A stretch of DNA of 64,000 bases, taken from Helicobacter_D sp964464895. GTDB lineage: Bacteria > Campylobacterota > Campylobacteria > Campylobacterales > Helicobacteraceae. This document shows, piece after piece, positions 53,810-62,049 of this stretch. The DNA lies in the NCBI GenBank assembly GCA_964464895.1, contig CAYXGY010000008.1, positions 1 through 64,000 of the forward strand. The letters are read 5' to 3'. Every line of letters starts with the position of its first letter. Position 1 is the first letter of the stretch. A program made the position numbers and the translations under genes. Under the pieces are notes generated by a model that was not told where the DNA came from, did not search any database, and saw only the letters and a program-made list of their open reading frames with translations.

Positions 53810-55947
53810 CTCTCAAGCCTCAAACGCGAAATTCTTAGTGCATTGCTGACAACGCTCAAAGAGCTAAATGCCATTGCCGCTCCAGCATAAGCTGGCTGTA
53901 ATACAATGCCAAAATGAGGATAAAGCACGCCCGCTGCAAGGGGAATCAAAACAAGATTATAAATGTAGGCAAAAAACAAATTTTGACGAATGTTTTTTAA
54001 GGTTGCATTGGCTATATCAAAGACTTCTACGATTCCCCATAAATCGTCTTTAAGCAATAAGACATCACCCACTTCTTGCGCTAATTCTGTTGCTTGTGCA
54101 AATGAGATTCCAAAGCTTGCCTCCTTGAGAGCTAGGGCATCGTTAATCCCATCGCCCACAAAGCAAACTTCCCCTTTTTGTGTCAGTTGTGCGATTCTTT
54201 CCGCTTTTTGTTCGGGATTCACGCCGGCGAAGAATTGCGTGATTCCAAGTTCTTGTGCAACTTTTGCCACACTTGCTTCATTATCTCCACTCAAAATCAC
54301 GGATTCCACTCCACGCACTCTTAATGCCTCAATCGTAGCTTTTGCGTGATTTTTAATAGAATCTTGCAGATAAAATAATGCGAGAATTTCTTTTTGATTA
54401 CCAAGCGCAATGCAATTTTCGCGCAAAAGATTGTTAAGCTTGGTATGACTTACATCTTCTACCCATTCTAATGCGCCCAAAAAATAATCCTCACCCTTAA
54501 ATCTTGCTTGTACTCCCTTGCCAATCTCATAGGATTTAGATTCTAAAGTAAGGGGAGCGGAATCTTTAGCAAACTCCAAAACCGCTTTGGCAATTGGGTG
54601 AGGGTTGTTGCTTTGCATTGCATAGATAAGCCCCATAATAAAATCCTGTGATTGCATTTGTGATAGAATCTCCACTCTTTGGACGACAATCTCTCCCTTT
54701 GTGAGTGTTCCCGTCTTATCAAACACAATGGTTTGAATCTGCTTTGCTTTTTCATAAACCTCTGGAGTTTTAATAAGAATCTCTGATTTTTTCGCACGCA
54801 TACTCGCGCAAACGATTGCTAAAGGCACTGCAAGCCCAAGTGCGCAAGGACAAGAAACCACCAAGACACAAGCAACAATGGAAAGCGCAAAGGCTAAGTC
54901 TTGACCAAAAACCAACCACAAGACAAAGCAAGCCACGCTAAGCAAAACTACGCTGGGTACAAACACACTTGCGATTCTGTCCGCAAGTGCCCCAATGGGA
55001 GGTTTTTGAGATTGTGAGAGTTCTAACAAGTCTAGCATTTCATAAACAAAAAACTCATTGGAATCCTTGCTTGCTTGAATCACGATTTCACCATTGAGCA
55101 CCAAGCTCCCGCCAATCACTTCCGCACCCGCCTCAATCGTCTTGGGCAACTCCTCTCCATTGATATGGGCACTGCTCACCTCGGCTTTACCTGATAGCAC
55201 CACACCATCAAGTGGAATCTTCTCTCCACCGATAACTAGACATTTATCGCCTTTTTGAATCTTATCAACCGCAATCCATTGCGTCTCTTGCGATTCCATA
55301 TCTTGAAGCAATCTTGCCTGTGCAGGCAAAAGTTTCGCTAGAATTTCTAATGCATCACTTGCTTTTCTCTTTGCGCTTGATTTGAGATATTCCCCCACCA
55401 ACACAAAGCAAATCACCGCACTACTTCCTTCGAAATAAAAACCTTGCGCACCGGTAATAAAAAGATACAAGGAATACACATACGCTACACTTGTGCCAAG
55501 CGCAATCAAGACATTCATATCTGCAGATTTCGTCTTAAAAAAGCTCTTCGCTCCTTGATAAAAGGGCAGACCGCAATAAAACTGCACAACACTTGCAAGC
55601 ACTAATTGCACCACTGCACTCCAAGAACTATGCAATCCTATCATATGCAAAGAAAAAATCACCAAAAACAAAGGAAGTGCAATCCATAATCTCTGCTTCA
55701 ATCCCTTAATATAGGCTTTTTCTCGCTCTTTAGAATCCTCAAGAGTCGCAGGAAATCCATACGAAGTAATCCACTCCATAATCTTAGATTCTGTAATTTG
55801 TGTTTCATCATAAGCAATTTTTGCTCTTCCGCTGATGGAATTGATTTTGATATTTTTGATGCTTGGAATCTTTTGTAAATTACTCTCAATCGTAGAAGAA
55901 CAAGCACTGCAATGCATACCGCTAATATTTAATTTCACAATTTTCAT
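53800..55947 (-). CDS. copA: Copper-translocating P-type ATPase
   Basis: CopA exports Cu(I) across the inner membrane. The 715-residue protein begins with one heavy-metal-binding domain (GMHCSACSS, residues 10-18). Eight membrane segments follow; the metal-site helix contains SCPCALGLA, and the phosphorylated Asp is in DKTGTLTKG. GDGINDALAL completes the ATP hinge. No separate CopZ chaperone gene is adjacent. It heads the copA-flgA-ubiX minus-strand run. Confidence 0.94.
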   Translation of the reverse strand: MKIVKLNISGMHCSACSSTIESNLQKIPSIKNIKINSISGRAKIAYDETQITESKIMEWITSYGFPATLEDSKEREKAYIKGLKQRLWIALPLFLVIFSLHMIGLHSSWSAVVQLVLASVVQFYCGLPFYQGAKSFFKTKSADMNVLIALGTSVAYVYSLYLFITGAQGFYFEGSSAVICFVLVGEYLKSSAKRKASDALEILAKLLPAQARLLQDMESQETQWIAVDKIQKGDKCLVIGGEKIPLDGVVLSGKAEVSSAHINGEELPKTIEAGAEVIGGSLVLNGEIVIQASKDSNEFFVYEMLDLLELSQSQKPPIGALADRIASVFVPSVVLLSVACFVLWLVFGQDLAFALSIVACVLVVSCPCALGLAVPLAIVCASMRAKKSEILIKTPEVYEKAKQIQTIVFDKTGTLTKGEIVVQRVEILSQMQSQDFIMGLIYAMQSNNPHPIAKAVLEFAKDSAPLTLESKSYEIGKGVQARFKGEDYFLGALEWVEDVSHTKLNNLLRENCIALGNQKEILALFYLQDSIKNHAKATIEALRVRGVESVILSGDNEASVAKVAQELGITQFFAGVNPEQKAERIAQLTQKGEVCFVGDGINDALALKEASFGISFAQATELAQEVGDVLLLKDDLWGIVEVFDIANATLKNIRQNLFFAYIYNLVLIPLAAGVLYPHFGIVLQPAYAGAAMAFSSLSVVSNALRISRLRLESCA

Positions 55948-56053
55948 TCTTGTCTCTTTTTTATTATTGAATTGATAAGTTTTAAAGCTTTAAAATTTTA
56001 TAATTTTTTTTTTATTTTATGCTTATAACTTATATTTTCTCAAGGTAATTTTT

Positions 56054-57079
56054 ATGATAAATCGTAAAAAAATCTATAATCCAAGCTCACAAGAAAGCGT
56101 CAATGACCGAAAGATTTTTGGCGGCAATCCTACAAGCATTTTTGAACTTAATAAAATCAAATACCAATGGGCTTATAATCTTTGGAAAGTAATGTTAAAT
56201 AATTCTTGGTTTCCAGAAGAAGTCAATATGACTAATGATAAACGCGATTATTTAGATGGTTTAACCCCAGAAGAAAAAATCGGCTATGATAGAGCCTTAG
56301 CGCAATTGATTTTTATGGATTCCTTGCAGACGAATAACTTGATTGATAATGTCAATCCCTATATCACAAGTCCAGAAATCAATCTCATTTTGGTGCGTCA
56401 AGCCTTTGAAGAAGCCTTGCATTCTCAAAGTTACGCCGTAATGGTGGAATCTATCTCCGCAAATACTGATGAAATTTATGAAATGTGGCGGAGTGATGCA
56501 AGACTCAAAGCCAAAAACGACTATATTGCAAAAGTTTATGAAGATTTGGCTCTCAATCCTAACGAATCCGCACTCCTTAAAGCAATGTTTGCAAACCAAA
56601 TCCTAGAGGGAATCTATTTTTATAGTGGATTTACTTTCTTTTACACCCTTGCAAAAAGTGGCAAAATGCTTGCAAGCGCACAAATGATTCGCTTTATCCA
56701 ACGCGATGAAATTACACATCTTTTACTTTTTCAAAATATGATTAATTCACTCAAAAAAGAAATGCCATATCTCTTTACTAAAAACTTGATTGAAGAAGTG
56801 ATTGAAATGTTTAGAGAAGCGGTAAAGGTAGAATCTGCTTGGGGAGACTACATCACGCAAGGGCGAATCTTAGGACTTACAAGCGAGATTATCCACGAAT
56901 ATATTTGCTATCTTGCTGATGATCGCTTAAAACGCGTAGGCTTACCCATACTCTATAATGCGAAACACCCTATTAAATGGGTAGATTCCTTTAGCTCATT
57001 TAATAACCAAAAAACCAATTTCTTTGAAGGAAATGTAACTAATTATTCGAAAGGGAGTTTAAACTTTGATGATTTCTAA
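56054..57079 (+). CDS. nrdB: Ribonucleotide reductase class Ia, beta subunit
   Basis: NrdB carries the di-iron tyrosyl radical centre that works with NrdA to make deoxynucleotides. The 341-residue protein has iron ligands in FEEALHSQSYA and RDEITHLLLF. The N-terminal KKIYNPSSQ and C-terminal acidic FDDF tail, which docks to NrdA, are typical. It overlaps the nitrilase-family gene by 11 bases. Confidence 0.94.
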   Translation: MINRKKIYNPSSQESVNDRKIFGGNPTSIFELNKIKYQWAYNLWKVMLNNSWFPEEVNMTNDKRDYLDGLTPEEKIGYDRALAQLIFMDSLQTNNLIDNVNPYITSPEINLILVRQAFEEALHSQSYAVMVESISANTDEIYEMWRSDARLKAKNDYIAKVYEDLALNPNESALLKAMFANQILEGIYFYSGFTFFYTLAKSGKMLASAQMIRFIQRDEITHLLLFQNMINSLKKEMPYLFTKNLIEEVIEMFREAVKVESAWGDYITQGRILGLTSEIIHEYICYLADDRLKRVGLPILYNAKHPIKWVDSFSSFNNQKTNFFEGNVTNYSKGSLNFDDF

Positions 57080-57812
57080 ACAGCTTTACTCATTACAACT
57101 CAAAACAAAGCAAAATTTTGAAGAAAATTTGATACATTTAAAGAATCTTATCTTAAATTGTGAGAGTGATTCTATTATTTTAGCCCCTGAAGTTTGTTTG
57201 ACAAACTTTTGTTATCAGCGAATGGACGAGGCGGCAGAGTTTGCCAAAGTCGCGACAGAATCACTCTTGCACCTCTCAAGTGATAAGACGATCGTGCTCA
57301 CAATGATTGAAAAATATCGTGATGGATTCTATAATAACTTAAAAGTTTTTCACAAGAGTGAGCTCTTACACAAACAAAGCAAACATCGGCTTTTTCCTCT
57401 AGGAAATGAGCACCTACATTTCCAAAGTGGTGATATAGCCGAGATTGCTCCCTTTGAAATTGAGGGGATTTTGTGCGGTGCGATTAATTGCTTTGAATTG
57501 CGATTCATTGAGCTTTGGCAGCGCGTCAAAGGTTGTGATTTGATTTTTGTCCCAGCCCAATGGGGAAAAGAACGCAAAGATAACTTTGAAACCCTTTCCA
57601 AAGCCCTAGCAATCACCATGCAAAGCTTTGTCATTGCAAGCAGTGGGGCAAACGATACCTGCGCCAAAGGAAGTGCAATCATCTCGCCTTTTGGTTATGC
57701 AACCAAAGATGACGAGCAAGAGATCATTGGCTTGCGCGCAGATTTCAATGAAATTACACAAACGCGTAAATTTATTGATATTGGATTGAGCAAGACAAAA
57801 TGCAATCCCTAA
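57069..57812 (+). CDS. Carbon-nitrogen hydrolase (nitrilase superfamily)
   Basis: A 247-residue amidase-type enzyme with the Glu-Lys-Cys triad visible: Glu in LAPEVCLTNF, Lys in LHKQSKHRLF and Cys in GAINCFELRF. The substrate is unknown; an omega-amidase or N-carbamoyl-amidase role is possible. The ATG at 57069 overlaps nrdB and its end overlaps pcm by 13 bases, so nrdB, this gene and pcm form one operon. Confidence 0.82.
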   Translation: MISKQLYSLQLKTKQNFEENLIHLKNLILNCESDSIILAPEVCLTNFCYQRMDEAAEFAKVATESLLHLSSDKTIVLTMIEKYRDGFYNNLKVFHKSELLHKQSKHRLFPLGNEHLHFQSGDIAEIAPFEIEGILCGAINCFELRFIELWQRVKGCDLIFVPAQWGKERKDNFETLSKALAITMQSFVIASSGANDTCAKGSAIISPFGYATKDDEQEIIGLRADFNEITQTRKFIDIGLSKTKCNP

Positions 57813-58438
57813 AAACTGCCAATATGGTGCTTGAAATCTCCAAGCGATTCCGCCTTAGCCCAGCGGTTGAGAAAGCTTTTTTAAGCATCAATCGTGAAGT
57901 GTTTGTTCCTAGTGGCTTCGCTCACCTTGCCTATACCTTAGATGCGCTTCCTATGGGAGCAAGTCAGTGGATAAGCTCGCCTTTAACTGTGGCAAAAATG
58001 ACAGAATATCTACAATGCGAGGGGGCAGATTCTGTGCTAGAAATTGGCTGTGGTAGTGGGTATCAAGCGGCGATTCTTAGCAAGCTGATTCGCCGTGTTT
58101 TCAGCATCGAAAGGATTGAAAAGCTACTAGAAGAAGCGAGGGCACGCATTAAATTATGTGATATTGCCAATATCAATACCAAACTAGACGATGGACAAAA
58201 GGGTTGGAGTGCCTATGCGCCTTATGATAGGATTCTGCTTTCTGCCTCTATCAAGGAAATTCCTCAAAGTCTTGTTGCACAACTTAGTGAGGGTGGAATC
58301 CTCGTTGCACCCATAGAAATAGGCAATGCACAAGTCATCACGCGTTTTATTAAGCGCAATGGAATCCTAAGTGAAAAACAAGAACTAGAACATTGTGTCT
58401 TTGTCCCCGTTTTAAATGGACTAGACAAGGATTCTTAA
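57800..58438 (+). CDS. pcm: Protein-L-isoaspartate O-methyltransferase
   Basis: Pcm methylates isoaspartyl residues to start repair of damaged proteins. The 212-residue protein has the SAM-binding EIGCGSGYQAA near 75-85 and the family motif around ISSPLTVAKM upstream of it. It is last in the nrdB operon. Confidence 0.92.
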   Translation: MQSLKTANMVLEISKRFRLSPAVEKAFLSINREVFVPSGFAHLAYTLDALPMGASQWISSPLTVAKMTEYLQCEGADSVLEIGCGSGYQAAILSKLIRRVFSIERIEKLLEEARARIKLCDIANINTKLDDGQKGWSAYAPYDRILLSASIKEIPQSLVAQLSEGGILVAPIEIGNAQVITRFIKRNGILSEKQELEHCVFVPVLNGLDKDS

Positions 58439-58642
58439 TTTCTCTCTCACACTTCAATCCAAAATTTACTTTCACATTACACAATTTTGCTTTTATCATT
58501 GTGAGGGCAAAACCCAAAGCAAATCATCTTGCACATTTATGATTCCATCTGCATCATCACAAGAGAATCTTTAGTTTTTGTGGCAACCCAATGTTGCAAA
58601 AAGTAAAATTTATAATGGAATCTTTAAAATAAGATTGAAATG

Positions 58643-58682
58643 ATAGATTACCACGTAAGCTTAAAAACTTGCTTACAATGAC
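58643..58682. repeat. Dispersed intergenic repeat, copy 5 (inverted, diverged)
   Basis: The reverse complement reads GTCATTGTAAGC at the left and ACGTGGTAATCTAT at the right, with a longer and diverged middle. It lies in the 254-bp gap (58439-58692) between convergent pcm and ppx, in which I see no gene. Confidence 0.5.
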
Positions 58683-58692
58683 ACATCTCCTA

Positions 58693-59634
58693 TTAATCCA
58701 AAAGCCCAAGCACAGAAGCAATCACCGCGCCCTCACGCAAACCCTCATCTACAACCAAGCATTCTTGAAATCCCAAAATCTCCATAAAACAAGTAAATAG
58801 TGCAATTCCAAAAGGCACAACATCGGCTTTATACATTCCAACAAGACCCCTTTGTGATTCTTTTGAGAGTGCCAAAAACTTTGCTAGCTCTGTCAAAAAA
58901 TCCTCCCGCGTCAATTCCATACCAAAAATCGCACTTGCATTGTATTCTTGCAATCCTAACTTAAACGCACACACCATTGTGGGAGTGCCACTATTTGCCA
59001 TTATAAAGTATGGCTTCTTGCCTTTCTTAGCGCATTCTTGCATAAAGGCGATAATGGGTTGCAAAAATTCCTCCTTGTGCGCCAATAAATTCTCCACACT
59101 TTGGTAACGTTCCTTGGCACTCACGATTCCGATTTCAAAGCTCCTTGCCAAATCCCCCTCCTCTCCACAGAGGATAAACTCACTACTTGCCCCACCCATA
59201 TCTATAAGCAGAAAACAATCTTGCTTATATTTGGGATTCGTTTTAGCAATTTTTTGCACTGCAATCTTTGGAGCAAGGGCTGTAATTTGCGCTTCTTGTT
59301 CTCCAGAAATGACTTGGAATGAAATCTGTGTAGAATCCCAAATTGCTTGCAAAATCGCTTCACGATTGCGTGCTTTACGCATTGCCTGTGTTGTCAATGC
59401 CACCACTTTATCTTGTGGGACAATCTTTAATGCGGCTTTTAATGCAAGCAATCCTTGAATAACTCTGTCTTTCGCGGCTTCGCAAATCTCTCCACTGCTC
59501 TCCAATCCCTCCGCTGTGCGCACAGTCGTATCATATTCTCCCAAAACAATAAAATCCTTTTGAGATTCCCCTGTGATTTGCATTCTGATTCCACGCAAAG
59601 AATTACTGCCCAAATCAATGCCTATAATTTCCAC
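58693..59634 (-). CDS. ppx: Ppx/GppA family phosphatase
   Basis: A 313-residue member of the exopolyphosphatase/guanosine pentaphosphate phosphatase family, built on an actin-like ASKHA fold. The N-terminal IGIDLGSNSLR and LIDMGGASSEF segments bind phosphate. It lacks the C-terminal HD-like extension of long Ppx proteins, as is usual in Helicobacter. It may adjust polyphosphate or (p)ppGpp. It overlaps the histidine kinase gene by 13 bases, so phosphatase and two-component system are co-transcribed. Confidence 0.88.
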   Translation of the reverse strand: MEIIGIDLGSNSLRGIRMQITGESQKDFIVLGEYDTTVRTAEGLESSGEICEAAKDRVIQGLLALKAALKIVPQDKVVALTTQAMRKARNREAILQAIWDSTQISFQVISGEQEAQITALAPKIAVQKIAKTNPKYKQDCFLLIDMGGASSEFILCGEEGDLARSFEIGIVSAKERYQSVENLLAHKEEFLQPIIAFMQECAKKGKKPYFIMANSGTPTMVCAFKLGLQEYNASAIFGMELTREDFLTELAKFLALSKESQRGLVGMYKADVVPFGIALFTCFMEILGFQECLVVDEGLREGAVIASVLGLLD

Positions 59635-60959
59635 GATTTCACCCCTTTTGGAAAGATAATTTTAAAGCAATGTATCCCTTCTTGCGATTTTTCTTGAGAT
59701 TCTAAAGCATAATGATAACCAAAGCCCAAATGGTGTAACTCCAAAATACCCTTTAAAATCCCAAGTCCAAGCCCATAGCCTTGAATCAAAGTGTGTGCAT
59801 CTTCACGCGAAAAAGGCTCAAAATAATAATGAATAGATTGTTTAAGTGGCGCACCAAAGTTGCAAACACTAAGGACAAAAAATTCGCTCTCTTTCTGTGG
59901 CAATCCCCAAGTTACCATATTTTCAAGCCCTTTTTCTAGCCTTGCTTGGACGACAATCTTGCCCTTGCTCTTATATTTTTTCGCATTTTCAACAAGATTC
60001 TTTAAGGCAATGGATAAAAACTGCAAATCCCCATAGATTCTAAAACTCTCTTGAATCTGAATCTCTAATTCCTCTTCCTCTAAAAATAAATGTTCTAAAG
60101 CATCTAAAATGAGTGTTTCTACATCGAATTCGCTCCATACAAACAAGTCTCCACCCTCTTGAATTTTCTCAAAAGTCAAAATCTGACTTGTAAGATTATT
60201 AAGATTGCTTACACATCGCATTACGATAGCTTTTTGCGGATTATCTGGCATCATTTCTAATGCAAGCTTTGCCTTAGAAATCGGGGTTTTGAGCTCGTGC
60301 CCAATATTTCTTAACACAAATTCCCGCGTCATCATTAGTTTAGAAATTTTTGCACTCATTGTATTAAAACTCGAAGCTAATTGTGCCTGTGATGGCTCTT
60401 TTGGCACAGGAATCTTGATTTTATAATTTCCTTTAGTAAATTCCTGCAAGGCATTTTGCAAAACCTTTAATGGTTGCAAAAGGGCTAAAACGATTGAAAA
60501 AGTCAAAAGAAGCACCAAAAAATCCATAAAAAACCACACATTTAACCCATTATCTTCAAACAATTCCTCCTCATAGTCTTTGAGTGCCACAAAATCCATA
60601 CCTAAATACTCCAAATGAAATCCATAATTACTTTGAACTCTAAAAATTCTAACTTTCGTAAAAGATTCTTTGTTTTCTAAGAGTATCTTTGCGTCTTCTG
60701 GCATTTGTTGCATAATTTGATAATGATTGTTTTCTGTGATTTGGCGCAAACGCATCGTGTTTCCACTAATAAATTCTAGCAAGGATTGTTGGGCTAAAAA
60801 GATTGTTTTAGAGAGGACTTCTTCTTCGTTTTTTCTTAAATTATTGACATTAGTAAAATAAATAATCACTCCACTAATGCAAAGAGAAACCACAAACAAA
60901 AGATAGATTTGCACAGATAAAGGGGGAATGAAATTGGGGAATGAAAGATTCTTAATCAC
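59622..60959 (-). CDS. Sensor histidine kinase
   Basis: A membrane kinase of about 445 residues with two membrane segments (about 17-37 and 140-165) flanking a periplasmic sensor region, a HAMP domain, a dimerisation box with the phosphorylated His in NIGHELKTPISKAK, and an ATPase domain (N box NLVENAKKY, G box GYGLGLGIL). I place the start at the GTG at 60959, overlapping the response regulator stop; upstream ATGs lie inside that gene. It resembles ArsS-type acid sensors of Helicobacter, but the signal is not known. Confidence 0.85.
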   Translation of the reverse strand: MIKNLSFPNFIPPLSVQIYLLFVVSLCISGVIIYFTNVNNLRKNEEEVLSKTIFLAQQSLLEFISGNTMRLRQITENNHYQIMQQMPEDAKILLENKESFTKVRIFRVQSNYGFHLEYLGMDFVALKDYEEELFEDNGLNVWFFMDFLVLLLTFSIVLALLQPLKVLQNALQEFTKGNYKIKIPVPKEPSQAQLASSFNTMSAKISKLMMTREFVLRNIGHELKTPISKAKLALEMMPDNPQKAIVMRCVSNLNNLTSQILTFEKIQEGGDLFVWSEFDVETLILDALEHLFLEEEELEIQIQESFRIYGDLQFLSIALKNLVENAKKYKSKGKIVVQARLEKGLENMVTWGLPQKESEFFVLSVCNFGAPLKQSIHYYFEPFSREDAHTLIQGYGLGLGILKGILELHHLGFGYHYALESQEKSQEGIHCFKIIFPKGVKSWKL

Positions 60960-61620
60960 AGAATTTATAACCAATTCCCCAAATAGATTGAATATATTTA
61001 GGCATTTTGGCATCATCGCCTAATTTAACGCGCAAATTTCTGATATGCGTATCAATGCTTCGCAAAGAGGAATCAGGAGCAATAGAAGAGATTGCTTGCG
61101 CTAGAGATTCTCGCGAATAAGGCTTGCCTCTATGAGCAATCAGCAGGCTTAAAATTTCAAACTCTGCTGGCGTAAGCTCTATATTATAGCCTGCAATACT
61201 CACTTTGTGTTTATTAACATCTATCTCTAAATCCCCATATTTTACGCTCTGATTCTGTGAGTAACGTTTGAGCAAGGCATTAATGCGTGCCACAAGTTCA
61301 ATGGGTTCATAAGATTTTGCTAGATAGTCATCAGCTCCTCTCTCAAATCCTAAAATTTTACTACTAATATCCGCACGCGCAGAGGACATAATAATGGGTA
61401 TATCGCTAATTTGACGCAGTCTCTGACACAATTCCAATCCGTCCATTTCTGGTAGCATAATATCCAAGACTGCTAAGTGGAATCCGCCTTTGTTTTTCAG
61501 CCAATCTAACGCGGTTGTTGGACTTTCCGTCGCCATCACTTCCATACCGCTTTGATGCAGATAATCCACTAATAATTTTTGCATTTCCAAATCATCTTCT
61601 ACAATCAAAATTTTATACAT
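60952..61620 (-). CDS. OmpR-family response regulator
   Basis: A 222-residue regulator with a receiver domain (phosphorylated Asp in VLDIMLPEMDG near 53, Thr/Ser switch in SSARAD, Lys in LAKSYEP) and a C-terminal winged helix (RSIDTHIRNLRVKLG). It is similar to ArsR/CprR-type regulators of Helicobacter and Campylobacter. It overlaps the kinase start and lies 3 bases after the small secreted protein gene. Confidence 0.88.
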   Translation of the reverse strand: MYKILIVEDDLEMQKLLVDYLHQSGMEVMATESPTTALDWLKNKGGFHLAVLDIMLPEMDGLELCQRLRQISDIPIIMSSARADISSKILGFERGADDYLAKSYEPIELVARINALLKRYSQNQSVKYGDLEIDVNKHKVSIAGYNIELTPAEFEILSLLIAHRGKPYSRESLAQAISSIAPDSSLRSIDTHIRNLRVKLGDDAKMPKYIQSIWGIGYKFCD

Positions 61621-61623
61621 TGA

Positions 61624-61971
61624 CTACTCCAAACTTTCTAAAAGTTTCTCCATATTATCTGTGTCTAAAATTTCTACTACTACACAATAAAATGCGATTC
61701 TTGCCTTGATATACTCCTCACTCACTTCCTTGAATGCTTGTTCGTATTGCTCCAAATCTACTTTTGTTCCATTTTTCAAGTCTAGCAATAAACGATTCCG
61801 AATGCGATAGCCATTTTGTTGGTAGGCTCGTTTTTCCGCATAAAATTCCGCCATTGCACTCTTGAGTATTTCTTGTCTTTTGGGAGTTAAGCTTAGATTC
61901 TTTAATATGTTTTCAATCTCATTACTCCATAACTGCACACACAAGATTAGAAAAATAATCAAAACTCGCAT
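61624..61971 (-). CDS. Small exported helical protein upstream of a two-component system
   Basis: A 115-residue protein with a signal peptide (MRVLIIFLILCVQLWS) and a helical, charged body. The placement, secretion and all-helical character resemble CpxP/Spy-like or metal-sensor periplasmic proteins, though sequence similarity is too weak to name it. The ATG at 61971 has AGGA 5 bases before it; an upstream start lacks one. It leads the operon of regulator, kinase and ppx. Confidence 0.68.
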   Translation of the reverse strand: MRVLIIFLILCVQLWSNEIENILKNLSLTPKRQEILKSAMAEFYAEKRAYQQNGYRIRNRLLLDLKNGTKVDLEQYEQAFKEVSEEYIKARIAFYCVVVEILDTDNMEKLLESLE

Positions 61972-62005
61972 CAAAATCCTAAAAATTAAAATACACAATG
62001 ATAAA

Positions 62006-62034
62006 AGTGAGGAATCACAAAGAGATTCCTCACT
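62006..62034 (-). terminator. Intrinsic terminator after the Na/Pi cotransporter gene
   Basis: A perfect 11-bp stem, AGTGAGGAATC with GATTCCTCACT around a 7-base loop, lies 16 bases after the gene's stop on the minus strand and is followed by TTTTAT. Confidence 0.75.
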
Positions 62035-62049
62035 TAAAAAACCAGAAGA

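Noticed and set aside
55995..56010. Poly-T run between copA and nrdB as a phase-variable promoter spacer
   Set aside because: The region is simply AT-rich. No clear -10/-35 pair flanks the run, so I cannot support a spacing effect.
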